Source: Sphingomonas sp. (lineage in GTDB: Bacteria > Pseudomonadota > Alphaproteobacteria > Sphingomonadales > Sphingomonadaceae). Taken from it: a DNA stretch of 12,481 bases. Positions 7,158 through 12,481 of the stretch are shown here, piece after piece. The stretch spans positions 1 to 12,481 of the forward strand of contig JASLBO010000546.1 in assembly GCA_030146605.1 (NCBI GenBank). The letters run 5' to 3'. Position 1 is the stretch's first letter; every line of letters begins with the position of its first letter. A program made the translations under genes and the position numbers. The notes under the pieces are model-generated. The model ran no database searches, was not told the origin of the DNA, and saw only the letters and a list, made by a program, of their open reading frames with translations.

Positions 7158-8072
7158 ATGAGCATCACGCCCGCAGTCCGCGCCATCCTCGCGAACTACG
7201 AATCCGACACTCCCGGGGTCAAAGCCAATCTTGCGCGCATCCTGATGCACGGCCGGCTCGGCGGCACCGGCAAGCTGATCATCCTGCCCGTCGATCAAGG
7301 CTTCGAGCACGGCCCGGCGCGCAGCTTCGCGATCAATCCCGACGCCTATGACCCGCATTACCACTTCCAGATCGCGATCGATGCCGGGCTTTCGGCCTTC
7401 GCCGCGCCGCTGGGGATGATCGAGGCGGGCGCCGGCACCTTTGCCGGGCAGATTCCGACGATCCTCAAGGTCAACAGCTCGAACAGCTGGGCGACGGGGA
7501 TCAACCAGGCCGTGACCGCGGGGGTCGACGATGCGCTGCGGCTGGGCTGCTCGGCGATCGGCTTCACCATCTATCCGGGCGCGGACGACGTGTTCGACAT
7601 GATGGAAGAGATCAAGGAGCTCTCGGCGCAGGCCAAGTCGGTCGGCATCGCGACGGTGATCTGGTCGTATCCGCGCGGCGGCAATCTCTCGAAGGAAGGC
7701 GAGCTGGCGCTAGACGTCGGCGCCTATGCCGCCCACATGGCGGCGTTGCTCGGCGCACACATCATCAAGGTCAAATTGCCCTCGGCGCATATCGAGCAGA
7801 AGGACGCCGTGAAGGCCTATGAGGGCACCGACTGGTCGGCCCAGTCCGAGCGGGTCAGGCATGTCGTGAAGAGCTGCTTCAACGGCCGCCGGATCGTAGT
7901 CTTCTCCGGCGGCGCCGCGAAGGGCGAGGACGCGGTCTACCAGGATGCGCGCGATATCCGCGACGGCGGCGGCAACGGTTCGATCATCGGCCGCAACACC
8001 TTCCAGCGCACGCGCGACGACGCAGTCGCGATGCTCGACAAGCTGGTGCGCATCTACAAGAACGAGGAATGA
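7158..8072 (+). CDS. fbaB: Class I fructose-bisphosphate aldolase (FbaB/DhnA type)
   Basis: The enzyme makes or cleaves fructose 1,6-bisphosphate through a Schiff-base lysine, without metal. The 304 residues form a TIM barrel of the FbaB/DeoC/LacD group. IILPVDQGFEHGP (41-53) is the typical early phosphate and active-site strand. SYPRGGNL (170-177) and GAHIIKVKLPS follow; Lys204 or Lys206 there is the expected Schiff-base residue. VVFSGGAAKGED and GSIIGRNTFQR form the second phosphate site. No class II zinc-histidine pattern is seen. The start ATG 7158 (MSITPAVRAIL) has AAGGGG 5 bases upstream; the open frame extends further up but the extra residues look random. It probably completes the tkt-gap-pgk route. 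Its stop overlaps the next gene by 4 bases. Confidence 0.93.
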   Translation: MSITPAVRAILANYESDTPGVKANLARILMHGRLGGTGKLIILPVDQGFEHGPARSFAINPDAYDPHYHFQIAIDAGLSAFAAPLGMIEAGAGTFAGQIPTILKVNSSNSWATGINQAVTAGVDDALRLGCSAIGFTIYPGADDVFDMMEEIKELSAQAKSVGIATVIWSYPRGGNLSKEGELALDVGAYAAHMAALLGAHIIKVKLPSAHIEQKDAVKAYEGTDWSAQSERVRHVVKSCFNGRRIVVFSGGAAKGEDAVYQDARDIRDGGGNGSIIGRNTFQRTRDDAVAMLDKLVRIYKNEE

Positions 8073-8464
8073 GCGCGGCGCGTCGCCCGGTACTCGCGGG
8101 CCTGGCGCTCGCGATGCTGGGCGGCCACGCGTTGGCGAAGGGAAGCCGGATGGAAGAGCAGATCCCGTTCGGGATGATCGGCAAGATGAAGGCGCAACCG
8201 GGCAGGCGCGCCGAGCTGATCGCCATCCTAGGCTCCGGAACCGGGGCGATGCCGGGTTGCCGCGCCTATCTGATCGCCGAGGATGCGAAGGATCCCGATG
8301 CGATCTGGATCACCGAGATCTGGGAGGATGCGGCAAGCCACAAGGCATCGCTGCAGCTGCCTGCGGTGCGCGACGCGATCGCCAAGGGGCGGCCGCTGAT
8401 CGCCGGTTTCGAGCTGAGCGCGGAGACGCGACCGGTGGCGGGTGCGAGCTTCTTGCGGGCGTAG
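8069..8464 (+). CDS. Antibiotic biosynthesis monooxygenase (ABM) domain protein, possibly exported
   Basis: The core (about residues 30-120) fits the small ferredoxin-like ABM fold. FGMIGKMKAQPGRRAELIAIL is a typical first strand and helix, followed by PGCRAYLIAED and the central AIWITEIWEDAASHKASL, then VRDAIAKGRPLI. Family members act as cofactor-free monooxygenases (often on quinols) or have no known substrate. From ATG 8069 the protein is 131 residues and begins with a plausible signal peptide (RR, hydrophobic 8-22, then HALA). ATG 8150 would give a 104-residue cytosolic form and has the better ribosome site (GGGAAG, spacer 4). The ATGA overlap with the aldolase favours 8069, but the true start is open. 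Its job in a glycolytic operon is unknown; detoxifying a reactive carbonyl or quinone is only a guess. Confidence 0.8.
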   Translation: MSAARRPVLAGLALAMLGGHALAKGSRMEEQIPFGMIGKMKAQPGRRAELIAILGSGTGAMPGCRAYLIAEDAKDPDAIWITEIWEDAASHKASLQLPAVRDAIAKGRPLIAGFELSAETRPVAGASFLRA

Positions 8465-8467
8465 AAC

Positions 8468-8489
8468 GCCAGTTACCGCCTCAACTGGC
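8468..8489. terminator. Possible bidirectional hairpin between convergent genes
   Basis: GCCAGTT (8468-8474) and AACTGGC (8483-8489) form a perfect 7-bp stem with an 8-base loop. It straddles the 8-base gap between the ABM gene and the converging DUF72 gene and the last codons of the latter. No U tract follows on either strand, so it may stall or protect transcripts rather than terminate cleanly. Confidence 0.35.
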
Positions 8490-9222
8490 CGATCATCGAC
8501 TTGAGCGTCTGCGCATCGTGAATGGCGTGCGCGTCGATGTCGTTGTTGAAATAGGCCCATACCGTTCGGCCGCCGCGCGCCTGATCCCGTATCCAGTCCG
8601 CCCAGACGAGCAGGCGTTCGTCGGGATAGCGGCCCCAATATTTGCCCTCGCCGCCGTGAAAGCGGACATAGGCGGCCGGACCGATCGCGATCCGCGGGCT
8701 TTCCAGCCCCGGCATATCGTGCGCGCAGAAGCTTGCGCCGTAGCGATCGAGCAATGCGAACACCTCGTCGGCATACCAGCTTTTGTCGCGAAATTCGAAG
8801 ACGTTGAGCACATCCGTTGGGATCAGTTGCAAGAAACTTTCGAGCCGTTCGAGGTTCGCGCGAAACCGCGGCGGGAGTTGATAGAGGATCGGGCCGAGGA
8901 CCGGCTGCAGGTGGCGGAAGGGTGCCATCATGCGCGCGATCGGCTCTTCGCAATCCTTGAGCTTCCTGGCCTGGGTGAGGAAGCGGTTGGCCTTGACGGC
9001 GTAGCGGAAGCCCGGTGGCGCCTGCATGCGCCAGGCATCGAAAGTCTCGGCCCTGGGAAGCCGATAGAAGCTGTTGTTGATCTCCACCGTGTCGAAATGC
9101 TCGGCATAGAAGGCGAACCAGTTCTTGACCGCCAGCTTGTCGGGGTAGAAGCGGCCACGCCAATGGGCGTAGATCCAGCCCGAACAACCGATGCGGATTT
9201 CCGCCAGCCCGGAGTTTACCAT
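8473..9222 (-). CDS. DUF72 domain protein (YecE family)
   Basis: This is a 249-residue TIM-barrel-like protein of the DUF72/YecE family, whose activity is unknown. The signatures are IRIGCSGWIYAHWRGRFYP (about 9-27), VEINNSFYRLP (near 45-55), FRYAVKANRFLTQARKL, then ILYQLPPRF, FEFRDKSW and YVRFHG. WAYFNNDIDAHAIHDA near the end is also typical. The length matches the family. ATG 9222 gives MVNSGLAEIRIG, close to the usual N-terminus; an upstream in-frame TTG at 9255 is less likely. The ribosome site is weak (GGGA about 8 bases upstream). It diverges from thiE with overlapping start codons and converges with the ABM gene. Confidence 0.9.
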   Translation of the reverse strand: MVNSGLAEIRIGCSGWIYAHWRGRFYPDKLAVKNWFAFYAEHFDTVEINNSFYRLPRAETFDAWRMQAPPGFRYAVKANRFLTQARKLKDCEEPIARMMAPFRHLQPVLGPILYQLPPRFRANLERLESFLQLIPTDVLNVFEFRDKSWYADEVFALLDRYGASFCAHDMPGLESPRIAIGPAAYVRFHGGEGKYWGRYPDERLLVWADWIRDQARGGRTVWAYFNNDIDAHAIHDAQTLKSMIGQLRR

Positions 9223-9913
9223 GCACGATCCCGAAGATGATTTCGACGCAGACAACGCGCTGGAAGGCTTTGCGGATCAATTCGTTCGCGACAGCCGGCG
9301 TCCGAAGTGTCAGCTCTACCTGGTCTCGCCGCTCGACGTGACCGGCGGGTTCGCCGATCGGCTGGCGCGCGCGCTGGATGCGGGGCCCGTGGCGGCGTTC
9401 CAGTTCCGCGTGAAGGATGTCGACCAGCACGAGGCGGCGCGGCTGGCCGAGCCGCTTCAGCGGATTTGCGGTGACCGCGACGTGGCATTCCTGATCAACG
9501 ACAGTATCAGCCTGGCCAAGCGGCTCGGCGCCGACGGCGTGCATCTCGGGCAGGACGACGGCGACCCGCGCGAGGCACGCGCGGCGCTGGGCCCTTCGGC
9601 GCAGATCGGCGTGACGGTACATGCCAGCCGCCATCTCGCGATGGAGGCCGGGGAGGCGGGGGCCGACTATGTCGCGTTCGGGGCCTTCTATCCGACCATC
9701 ACCAAGGAAGTGCGGCACCATGCGGAGCCGGCGCTGCTGAGCTGGTGGACGACGGTGTTCGAGATGCCTTGCGTCGCGATCGGCGGAATCACGCCCGAAA
9801 ACGCGCGGCCACTGATCGATGCCGGGGCGGATTTTATCGCAGTCTCGGCAGCGGTTTGGGGTGGCGACGAGGCAGCCGCGGTGAAGGCATTCGAAGCAGT
9901 GCTCGCGGGCTGA
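9221..9913 (+). CDS. thiE: Thiamine-phosphate synthase
   Basis: The enzyme joins HMP diphosphate and thiazole phosphate to form thiamine phosphate in the cytoplasm. The product, as thiamine diphosphate, is the cofactor of the transketolase encoded 6 kb away. The 230-residue barrel shows QFRVK (Gln61, Arg63, Lys65) and LINDS (Asn93, Asp94). ADGVHLGQDD, FYPTITK (Thr159, Thr161, Lys162) and VAIGGITPENA are also present. Two differences from common family members are a Ser after the ND pair and Thr132 where a Ser follows IGV. An acidic N-terminal extension of about 30 residues precedes the first strand (CQLYLVSPLD). ATG 9221 has GGAG 6 bases upstream, which supports this start over the longer frame from 9191. 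I see no TPP riboswitch upstream; the leader is too short. Confidence 0.9.
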   Translation: MHDPEDDFDADNALEGFADQFVRDSRRPKCQLYLVSPLDVTGGFADRLARALDAGPVAAFQFRVKDVDQHEAARLAEPLQRICGDRDVAFLINDSISLAKRLGADGVHLGQDDGDPREARAALGPSAQIGVTVHASRHLAMEAGEAGADYVAFGAFYPTITKEVRHHAEPALLSWWTTVFEMPCVAIGGITPENARPLIDAGADFIAVSAAVWGGDEAAAVKAFEAVLAG

Positions 9914-9920
9914 GAGCTAT

Positions 9921-10047
9921 CGTCGTCCCGGCTTGTGCCGGGTTCACCATGCAGCAAGTGAGCACAAAGCTTCTTGCCACGCCCGCTGAGGCTGGCGGGC
10001 CGCGGCATGGACCGGGTGACGAAGTTCGAGTGGCGCCCGCCAGCCGG
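9921..10047. repeat. REP-like inverted repeats upstream of the L,D-transpeptidase
   Basis: The gap between thiE and the next gene (9914-10104) holds several palindromes. CCCGGC (9927-9932) and GCCGGG (9937-9942) form a hairpin with a TTGT loop. GGCTGGCGGGC (9990-10000) and GCCCGCCAGCC (10035-10045) are a perfect 11-bp inverted repeat around 34 bases. GCCCGC (9981-9986) competes for the first arm. CCGGGTGACGA near 10012 resembles the reverse complement of CGTCGTCCCGG at 9921. The first hairpin begins 13 bases after the thiE stop but has no U tract. The pattern looks like a dispersed intergenic repeat unit rather than a simple terminator. Confidence 0.55.
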
Positions 10048-10104
10048 AAACAACGCGTCGGGCGTTCGTTCTCCGACCAATCTATGTTGGTCAGGAGTTT
10101 GTCC

Positions 10105-11115
10105 TTGCGTAAAATGTTGCTCGCCGCCGGCCTCGCCGCAATTGCGTTCGCTCCTCTCGCCGCGCAGCCCGACGTCAAGGCGCCGAAAGGCAAGCCTCCG
10201 ATCGACTGGACGGTTATGCACGCGCAGGTGATCCTCGACTCGCTTGGCTTTTCGCCGGGCATCGTCGACGGGCGCGAGGGCCAGTCGCTGACCGCCGCAC
10301 TGAAGGGATTCCAGCTAACCCGGGGGCTCAAGACCAGCGGCGAACTCGACCGTGCGACGCTGAGCGCGTTGCACGAATATCGGGCGCGGCGGCCGGTCAC
10401 GCGGGTGACGATCGATCCGGCGATGCTGCAGGGACCGTTCTTCAATCCGCTGCCCAAGGATCCCGAGGAACAGGCGAAGCTGCCGACGCTGGGCTATACC
10501 CGGCCGCTCGAGAAATTGGCGGAGATGTTCCACACCACGCCCGAGGTGCTTGTCGAGCTCAACCCCGGCGGCGGTGCGATCGCGCCTGGCCGGGCGTTTT
10601 TCTTCCCCAACGTGATCCCCGAATCGCGAGACTTTCAGGGCGAGATCAAGCCCGAATGGCGGCGGACGCTGACCGACCTCAACGTCGGTGCGGGCCAGCC
10701 GGCGGGCGAGCACATCGTCGTCGACAAATCCGAGAAGGTGCTCAAGGTGTTCGATGCCAACGACAAGCTGGTGGCCCAGTTCAGCGCATCGATGGGAAGC
10801 CAGCACGATCCGCTGCCGATCGGCACGTGGAAGATCAACGTGATCGACACCAACCCCAAATTCCACTTCAACCCGGACCTGTTCTGGGATGCGAAGCCGG
10901 GCGACGAGAAGACGCTGTTGCCGGCGGGGCCCAACGGACCGGTGGGCGTCGTGTGGCTCGACCTGTCGAAGGAGCATTATGGCATTCACGGCACGCCCGA
11001 GCCGCAGAATATCGGTCGCACCCAGAGCCATGGCTGCATCCGGCTGGCGAACTGGGACGCGGCGCGGCTGGCGCTGATGATCAAGCCCGGCGCCGAAGCG
11101 GTGTTCCAGGAATAG
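10105..11115 (+). CDS. Exported L,D-transpeptidase (YkuD domain) with peptidoglycan-binding region
   Basis: This periplasmic enzyme should form or modify L,D cross-links in peptidoglycan or attach proteins to it. The order is a signal peptide (RK, hydrophobic 4-20, LAA then QPD), a peptidoglycan-binding-type helical repeat (about 35-92, LDSLGFSPGIVDGREG), and a LysM-like segment (about 129-170, GYTRPLEKLAEMFHTTPEVL). The YkuD catalytic domain runs from about 203. The active site is IHGTPEP (294-300) and SHGCIRLANWDA with His309 and Cys311, all intact. I choose TTG 10105 as start: AGGAG lies 7 bases upstream and it places Arg-Lys before the hydrophobic core. ATG 10084 (seven residues longer) and ATG 10114 are alternatives; the frame further upstream runs through thiE and is not coding. 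The M23 peptidase gene follows after 3 bases. Confidence 0.93.
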   Translation: MRKMLLAAGLAAIAFAPLAAQPDVKAPKGKPPIDWTVMHAQVILDSLGFSPGIVDGREGQSLTAALKGFQLTRGLKTSGELDRATLSALHEYRARRPVTRVTIDPAMLQGPFFNPLPKDPEEQAKLPTLGYTRPLEKLAEMFHTTPEVLVELNPGGGAIAPGRAFFFPNVIPESRDFQGEIKPEWRRTLTDLNVGAGQPAGEHIVVDKSEKVLKVFDANDKLVAQFSASMGSQHDPLPIGTWKINVIDTNPKFHFNPDLFWDAKPGDEKTLLPAGPNGPVGVVWLDLSKEHYGIHGTPEPQNIGRTQSHGCIRLANWDAARLALMIKPGAEAVFQE

Positions 11116-11118
11116 GCC

Positions 11119-11736
11119 GTGCCAAAGCGGCTGACGATCGGGGTGGGGGTGGTCCTGGTGCTGGCGTTGCTGGGGCTGGCGTCGATGATTCGTATCGTCC
11201 CCGGGGACCCGGCGGCGTCGGTCGCGCGGCCGGCTGACGAGAGCGGTGGAGCGCCGCCAGCGCCGGCGGCGGGCGGCGACTGGACCCACCCGCTGCTCAT
11301 CGTACCCGTGCAGGGCGTCTCTCGAGCCCAGATCGTCGATACCTGGGGCCAGGCGCGGGCGAATGGCGCGCGAACGCATCAGGCGACCGACATCATGGCG
11401 CCGGGCGGCACGCCGGTGATTGCGGCGGCACCGGGTGTCGTCGAAAAGCTGTTCTACAGCGAGAGCGGGGGCGGGATCACCCTCTATATCCGCTCGCCCG
11501 ACCGGCAGTGGAGCTATTATTATGCCCATCTCCTGCGCTACGCCCCGGGCATGGTCGAGGGCATGCAGGTGAAGGCAGGCGATCTGCTCGGCTATGTCGG
11601 CGACACTGGCAATGCCGGCACCGGCAACTTCCATCTGCATTTCGCCCTGTCACACATGCAGCCCGACGAGAGCTGGTGGAAGGGCCAGCCGGTCAATCCC
11701 TATCCACTGCTTGCCGGACGCCGGAGCGCTCCCTAA
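11119..11736 (+). CDS. M23 family metallopeptidase (LytM-type)
   Basis: This is a predicted membrane-anchored or exported zinc endopeptidase acting on peptidoglycan cross-bridges. The 205 residues begin with a basic start and a hydrophobic helix (about 5-24), then a Pro/Ala-rich linker (30-53). The M23 domain starts near WTHPLLIVP and keeps all ligands: His87 and Asp91 (HQATD), His137 (YAH), and His172/His174 (HLHF). It should therefore be catalytic, unlike degenerate LytM activators. GTG 11119 is 3 bases after the L,D-transpeptidase stop, with AGGA about 7 bases upstream, so the two are co-transcribed. One makes cross-links and the other probably cuts them. No LysM or coiled coil is present, which separates it from NlpD and EnvC. 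Confidence 0.92.
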   Translation: MPKRLTIGVGVVLVLALLGLASMIRIVPGDPAASVARPADESGGAPPAPAAGGDWTHPLLIVPVQGVSRAQIVDTWGQARANGARTHQATDIMAPGGTPVIAAAPGVVEKLFYSESGGGITLYIRSPDRQWSYYYAHLLRYAPGMVEGMQVKAGDLLGYVGDTGNAGTGNFHLHFALSHMQPDESWWKGQPVNPYPLLAGRRSAP

Positions 11737-11765
11737 CCTGCGCCCCGGGACACGATAGGTGCGCG

Positions 11766-12245
11766 ATGCAAGGCGGCTGCAATTGCCGGTATATCCGCTT
11801 CCGGATGACGTCGGCGCCGATCTTCGTGAACGGGTGCCACTGTCGCGTGTGCCAGCGCGAAACCGGATCGGCGCTCGCGATCAATGCGATGATCGAGGCG
11901 GACCGGGTTGAGATGCTGAGCGACGGGGAGCCGGAAATCTTCGTCTCGCAGCTGGGCAGCGTACCCTCGACCAGCTCCGCCCGCTGCCCGCGCTGCGGCG
12001 TCGGGCTCTGGGGAACGCATCCCGATTTCGGCGAAGTGATCCGCTTCGTCCGCGGCGGCACGCTGGACGAGCGCATCCTGCCCGATGCGCATTTCTTCAC
12101 GGTTACGCGGCACCCGTTGGTCGCCGTCCCCGACGGGGTGCCGAGCTTTCCCGGGCTGCCGACGCCCGAAGATCCGCCGCTGTGGGACGCAGAGGCGACC
12201 GCCCGGATCGACGCGGCGCTGGCGGCGCGCTTGCCCGCAGCGTGA
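11766..12245 (+). CDS. GFA family zinc-binding protein (CENP-V/GFA domain)
   Basis: The 159 residues match the glutathione-dependent formaldehyde-activating (GFA) family, small zinc proteins whose members are mostly of unknown substrate. Seven cysteines are in the family arrangement: GGCNC (Cys5, Cys7), GCHCRVC (Cys24, Cys26, Cys29) and RCPRC (Cys74, Cys77). [15 protein letters not shown] and [15 protein letters not shown] are also typical. The C-terminal 40 residues ([16 protein letters not shown]...) are common in this group and vary between members. ATG 11766 directly precedes the first Cys pair and has AGG 7 bases upstream. The same open frame runs back into the M23 gene without likeness to anything. 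It sits 29 bases after the M23 gene, but a shared role is not implied. Confidence 0.9.
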   Translation: MQGGCNCRYIRFRMTSAPIFVNGCHCRVCQRETGSALAINAMIEADRVEMLSDGEPEIFVSQLGSVPSTSSARCPRCGVGLWGTHPDFGEVIRFVRGGTLDERILPDAHFFTVTRHPLVAVPDGVPSFPGLPTPEDPPLWDAEATARIDAALAARLPAA

Positions 12246-12297
12246 TGCATCGCTAAAGGCGCGCCTTCGCTCTTTCTCAGCTTACAGGTCTCGATCC

Positions 12298-12481
12298 ATG
12301 AAGATCAGCGGCGTGGACATCCGTCCCGGCAATATCATCGAATATGAAGGTGGCATCTGGAAAGCCGTCAAGATTCAGCACACCCAGCCCGGCAAGGGCG
12401 GCGCCTACATGCAGGTCGAGATGAAGAACCTGATCGACGGCCGCAAGACCAACGTCCGCTTCCGCTCCGCCGAAACGGTCG
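12298..12481 (+). CDS. efp: Elongation factor P, N-terminal part (runs off the window)
   Basis: EF-P binds between the P and E sites of stalled ribosomes and helps form peptide bonds at polyproline stretches. Only the first 61 residues are present. They cover the KOW-like N-terminal domain: [19 protein letters not shown], then [19 protein letters not shown] and [11 protein letters not shown]. The loop tip PGKGG carries Lys33, the counterpart of the lysine that receives beta-lysine in E. coli (Lys34). An arginine (rhamnosylated type) is not present. ATG 12298 is preceded by only a weak AGG. A 52-base gap separates it from the GFA gene. The gene is cut by the window edge and is not a truncated gene as far as can be seen. 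Confidence 0.95.
   Translation, partial: MKISGVDIRPGNIIEYEGGIWKAVKIQHTQPGKGGAYMQVEMKNLIDGRKTNVRFRSAETV

Noticed and set aside
9150..9220. TPP riboswitch in front of thiE
   Set aside because: The upstream bases are coding sequence of DUF72, and I see no THI-box-like conserved segments or room for the fold.
8228..9721. A 497-codon minus-strand frame across the ABM, DUF72 and thiE genes
   Set aside because: It crosses three well-supported genes on both strands and has no recognisable domain; it is a GC-driven open frame.
9745..10104. An upstream extension of the L,D-transpeptidase frame
   Set aside because: It overlaps thiE and the palindromic gap. A signal peptide with a good AGGAG site begins at 10105.
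10315..11640. A 441-codon minus-strand frame opposite the transpeptidase and M23 genes
   Set aside because: It is the antisense shadow of two genes with intact catalytic motifs.
1..12481. CRISPR array, tRNA, rRNA, insertion sequence or prophage
   Set aside because: No regularly spaced repeats, tRNA-like cloverleaf, transposase, integrase or phage genes were seen; base composition looks even throughout.

Overview
The window is a gene-dense, GC-rich piece of a bacterial chromosome, most likely from an alphaproteobacterium of the Sphingomonadales. The pointers are the zauP-like/zapA/6S RNA/fau arrangement, the form of the thiamine-phosphate synthase and DUF2842 genes, and dispersed CCCTCCCGC-type palindromes in intergenic gaps. 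This placement is inferred from gene families and context; no 16S gene or other marker is present. There is no sign of phage, plasmid, insertion sequence, CRISPR, tRNA or rRNA.

Left part (1-2574). A plus-strand gene enters from the left; it is unrecognised, ends in one membrane anchor, and meets the next gene tail to tail, with the two stop codons sharing the bases CTAG. The rest runs on the minus strand as one unit. In transcription order it holds a short coiled-coil protein (ZauP-like), ZapA (Z-ring associated), 6S RNA with a likely terminator, 5-formyltetrahydrofolate cyclo-ligase (fau), a small DUF2842 membrane protein and a DoxX-family membrane protein. It joins cell division, the RNA polymerase-binding 6S RNA and folate salvage, with tight overlaps between several genes.

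Middle (2575-8464). A 166-bp divergent gap leads into a plus-strand central carbon cluster: transketolase (tkt), glyceraldehyde-3-phosphate dehydrogenase (gap), phosphoglycerate kinase (pgk) and a class I fructose-bisphosphate aldolase. A small monooxygenase-like protein (ABM fold) overlaps the aldolase by 4 bases. The enzymes link the non-oxidative pentose phosphate pathway with lower glycolysis and gluconeogenesis. No Rubisco or phosphoribulokinase is seen, so nothing here suggests CO2 fixation. A 100-bp palindromic repeat separates gap from pgk, and a separate 125-bp gap precedes the aldolase.

Right part (8465-12481). A DUF72 gene on the minus strand and thiE (thiamine-phosphate synthase) on the plus strand diverge from start codons that overlap on one CATG. 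After a second palindromic repeat region comes a cell-wall pair: an exported L,D-transpeptidase with a TTG start, then after 3 bases an M23 peptidase with all its metal ligands. A GFA-family zinc protein follows, and the first 61 codons of elongation factor P (efp) run off the right edge.

Overall this is conserved core genome. I found no convincing new system. The points most worth a second look are the 6S RNA locus, the repeat inside the glycolytic operon, the overlapping divergent starts, and the aldolase/monooxygenase coupling.
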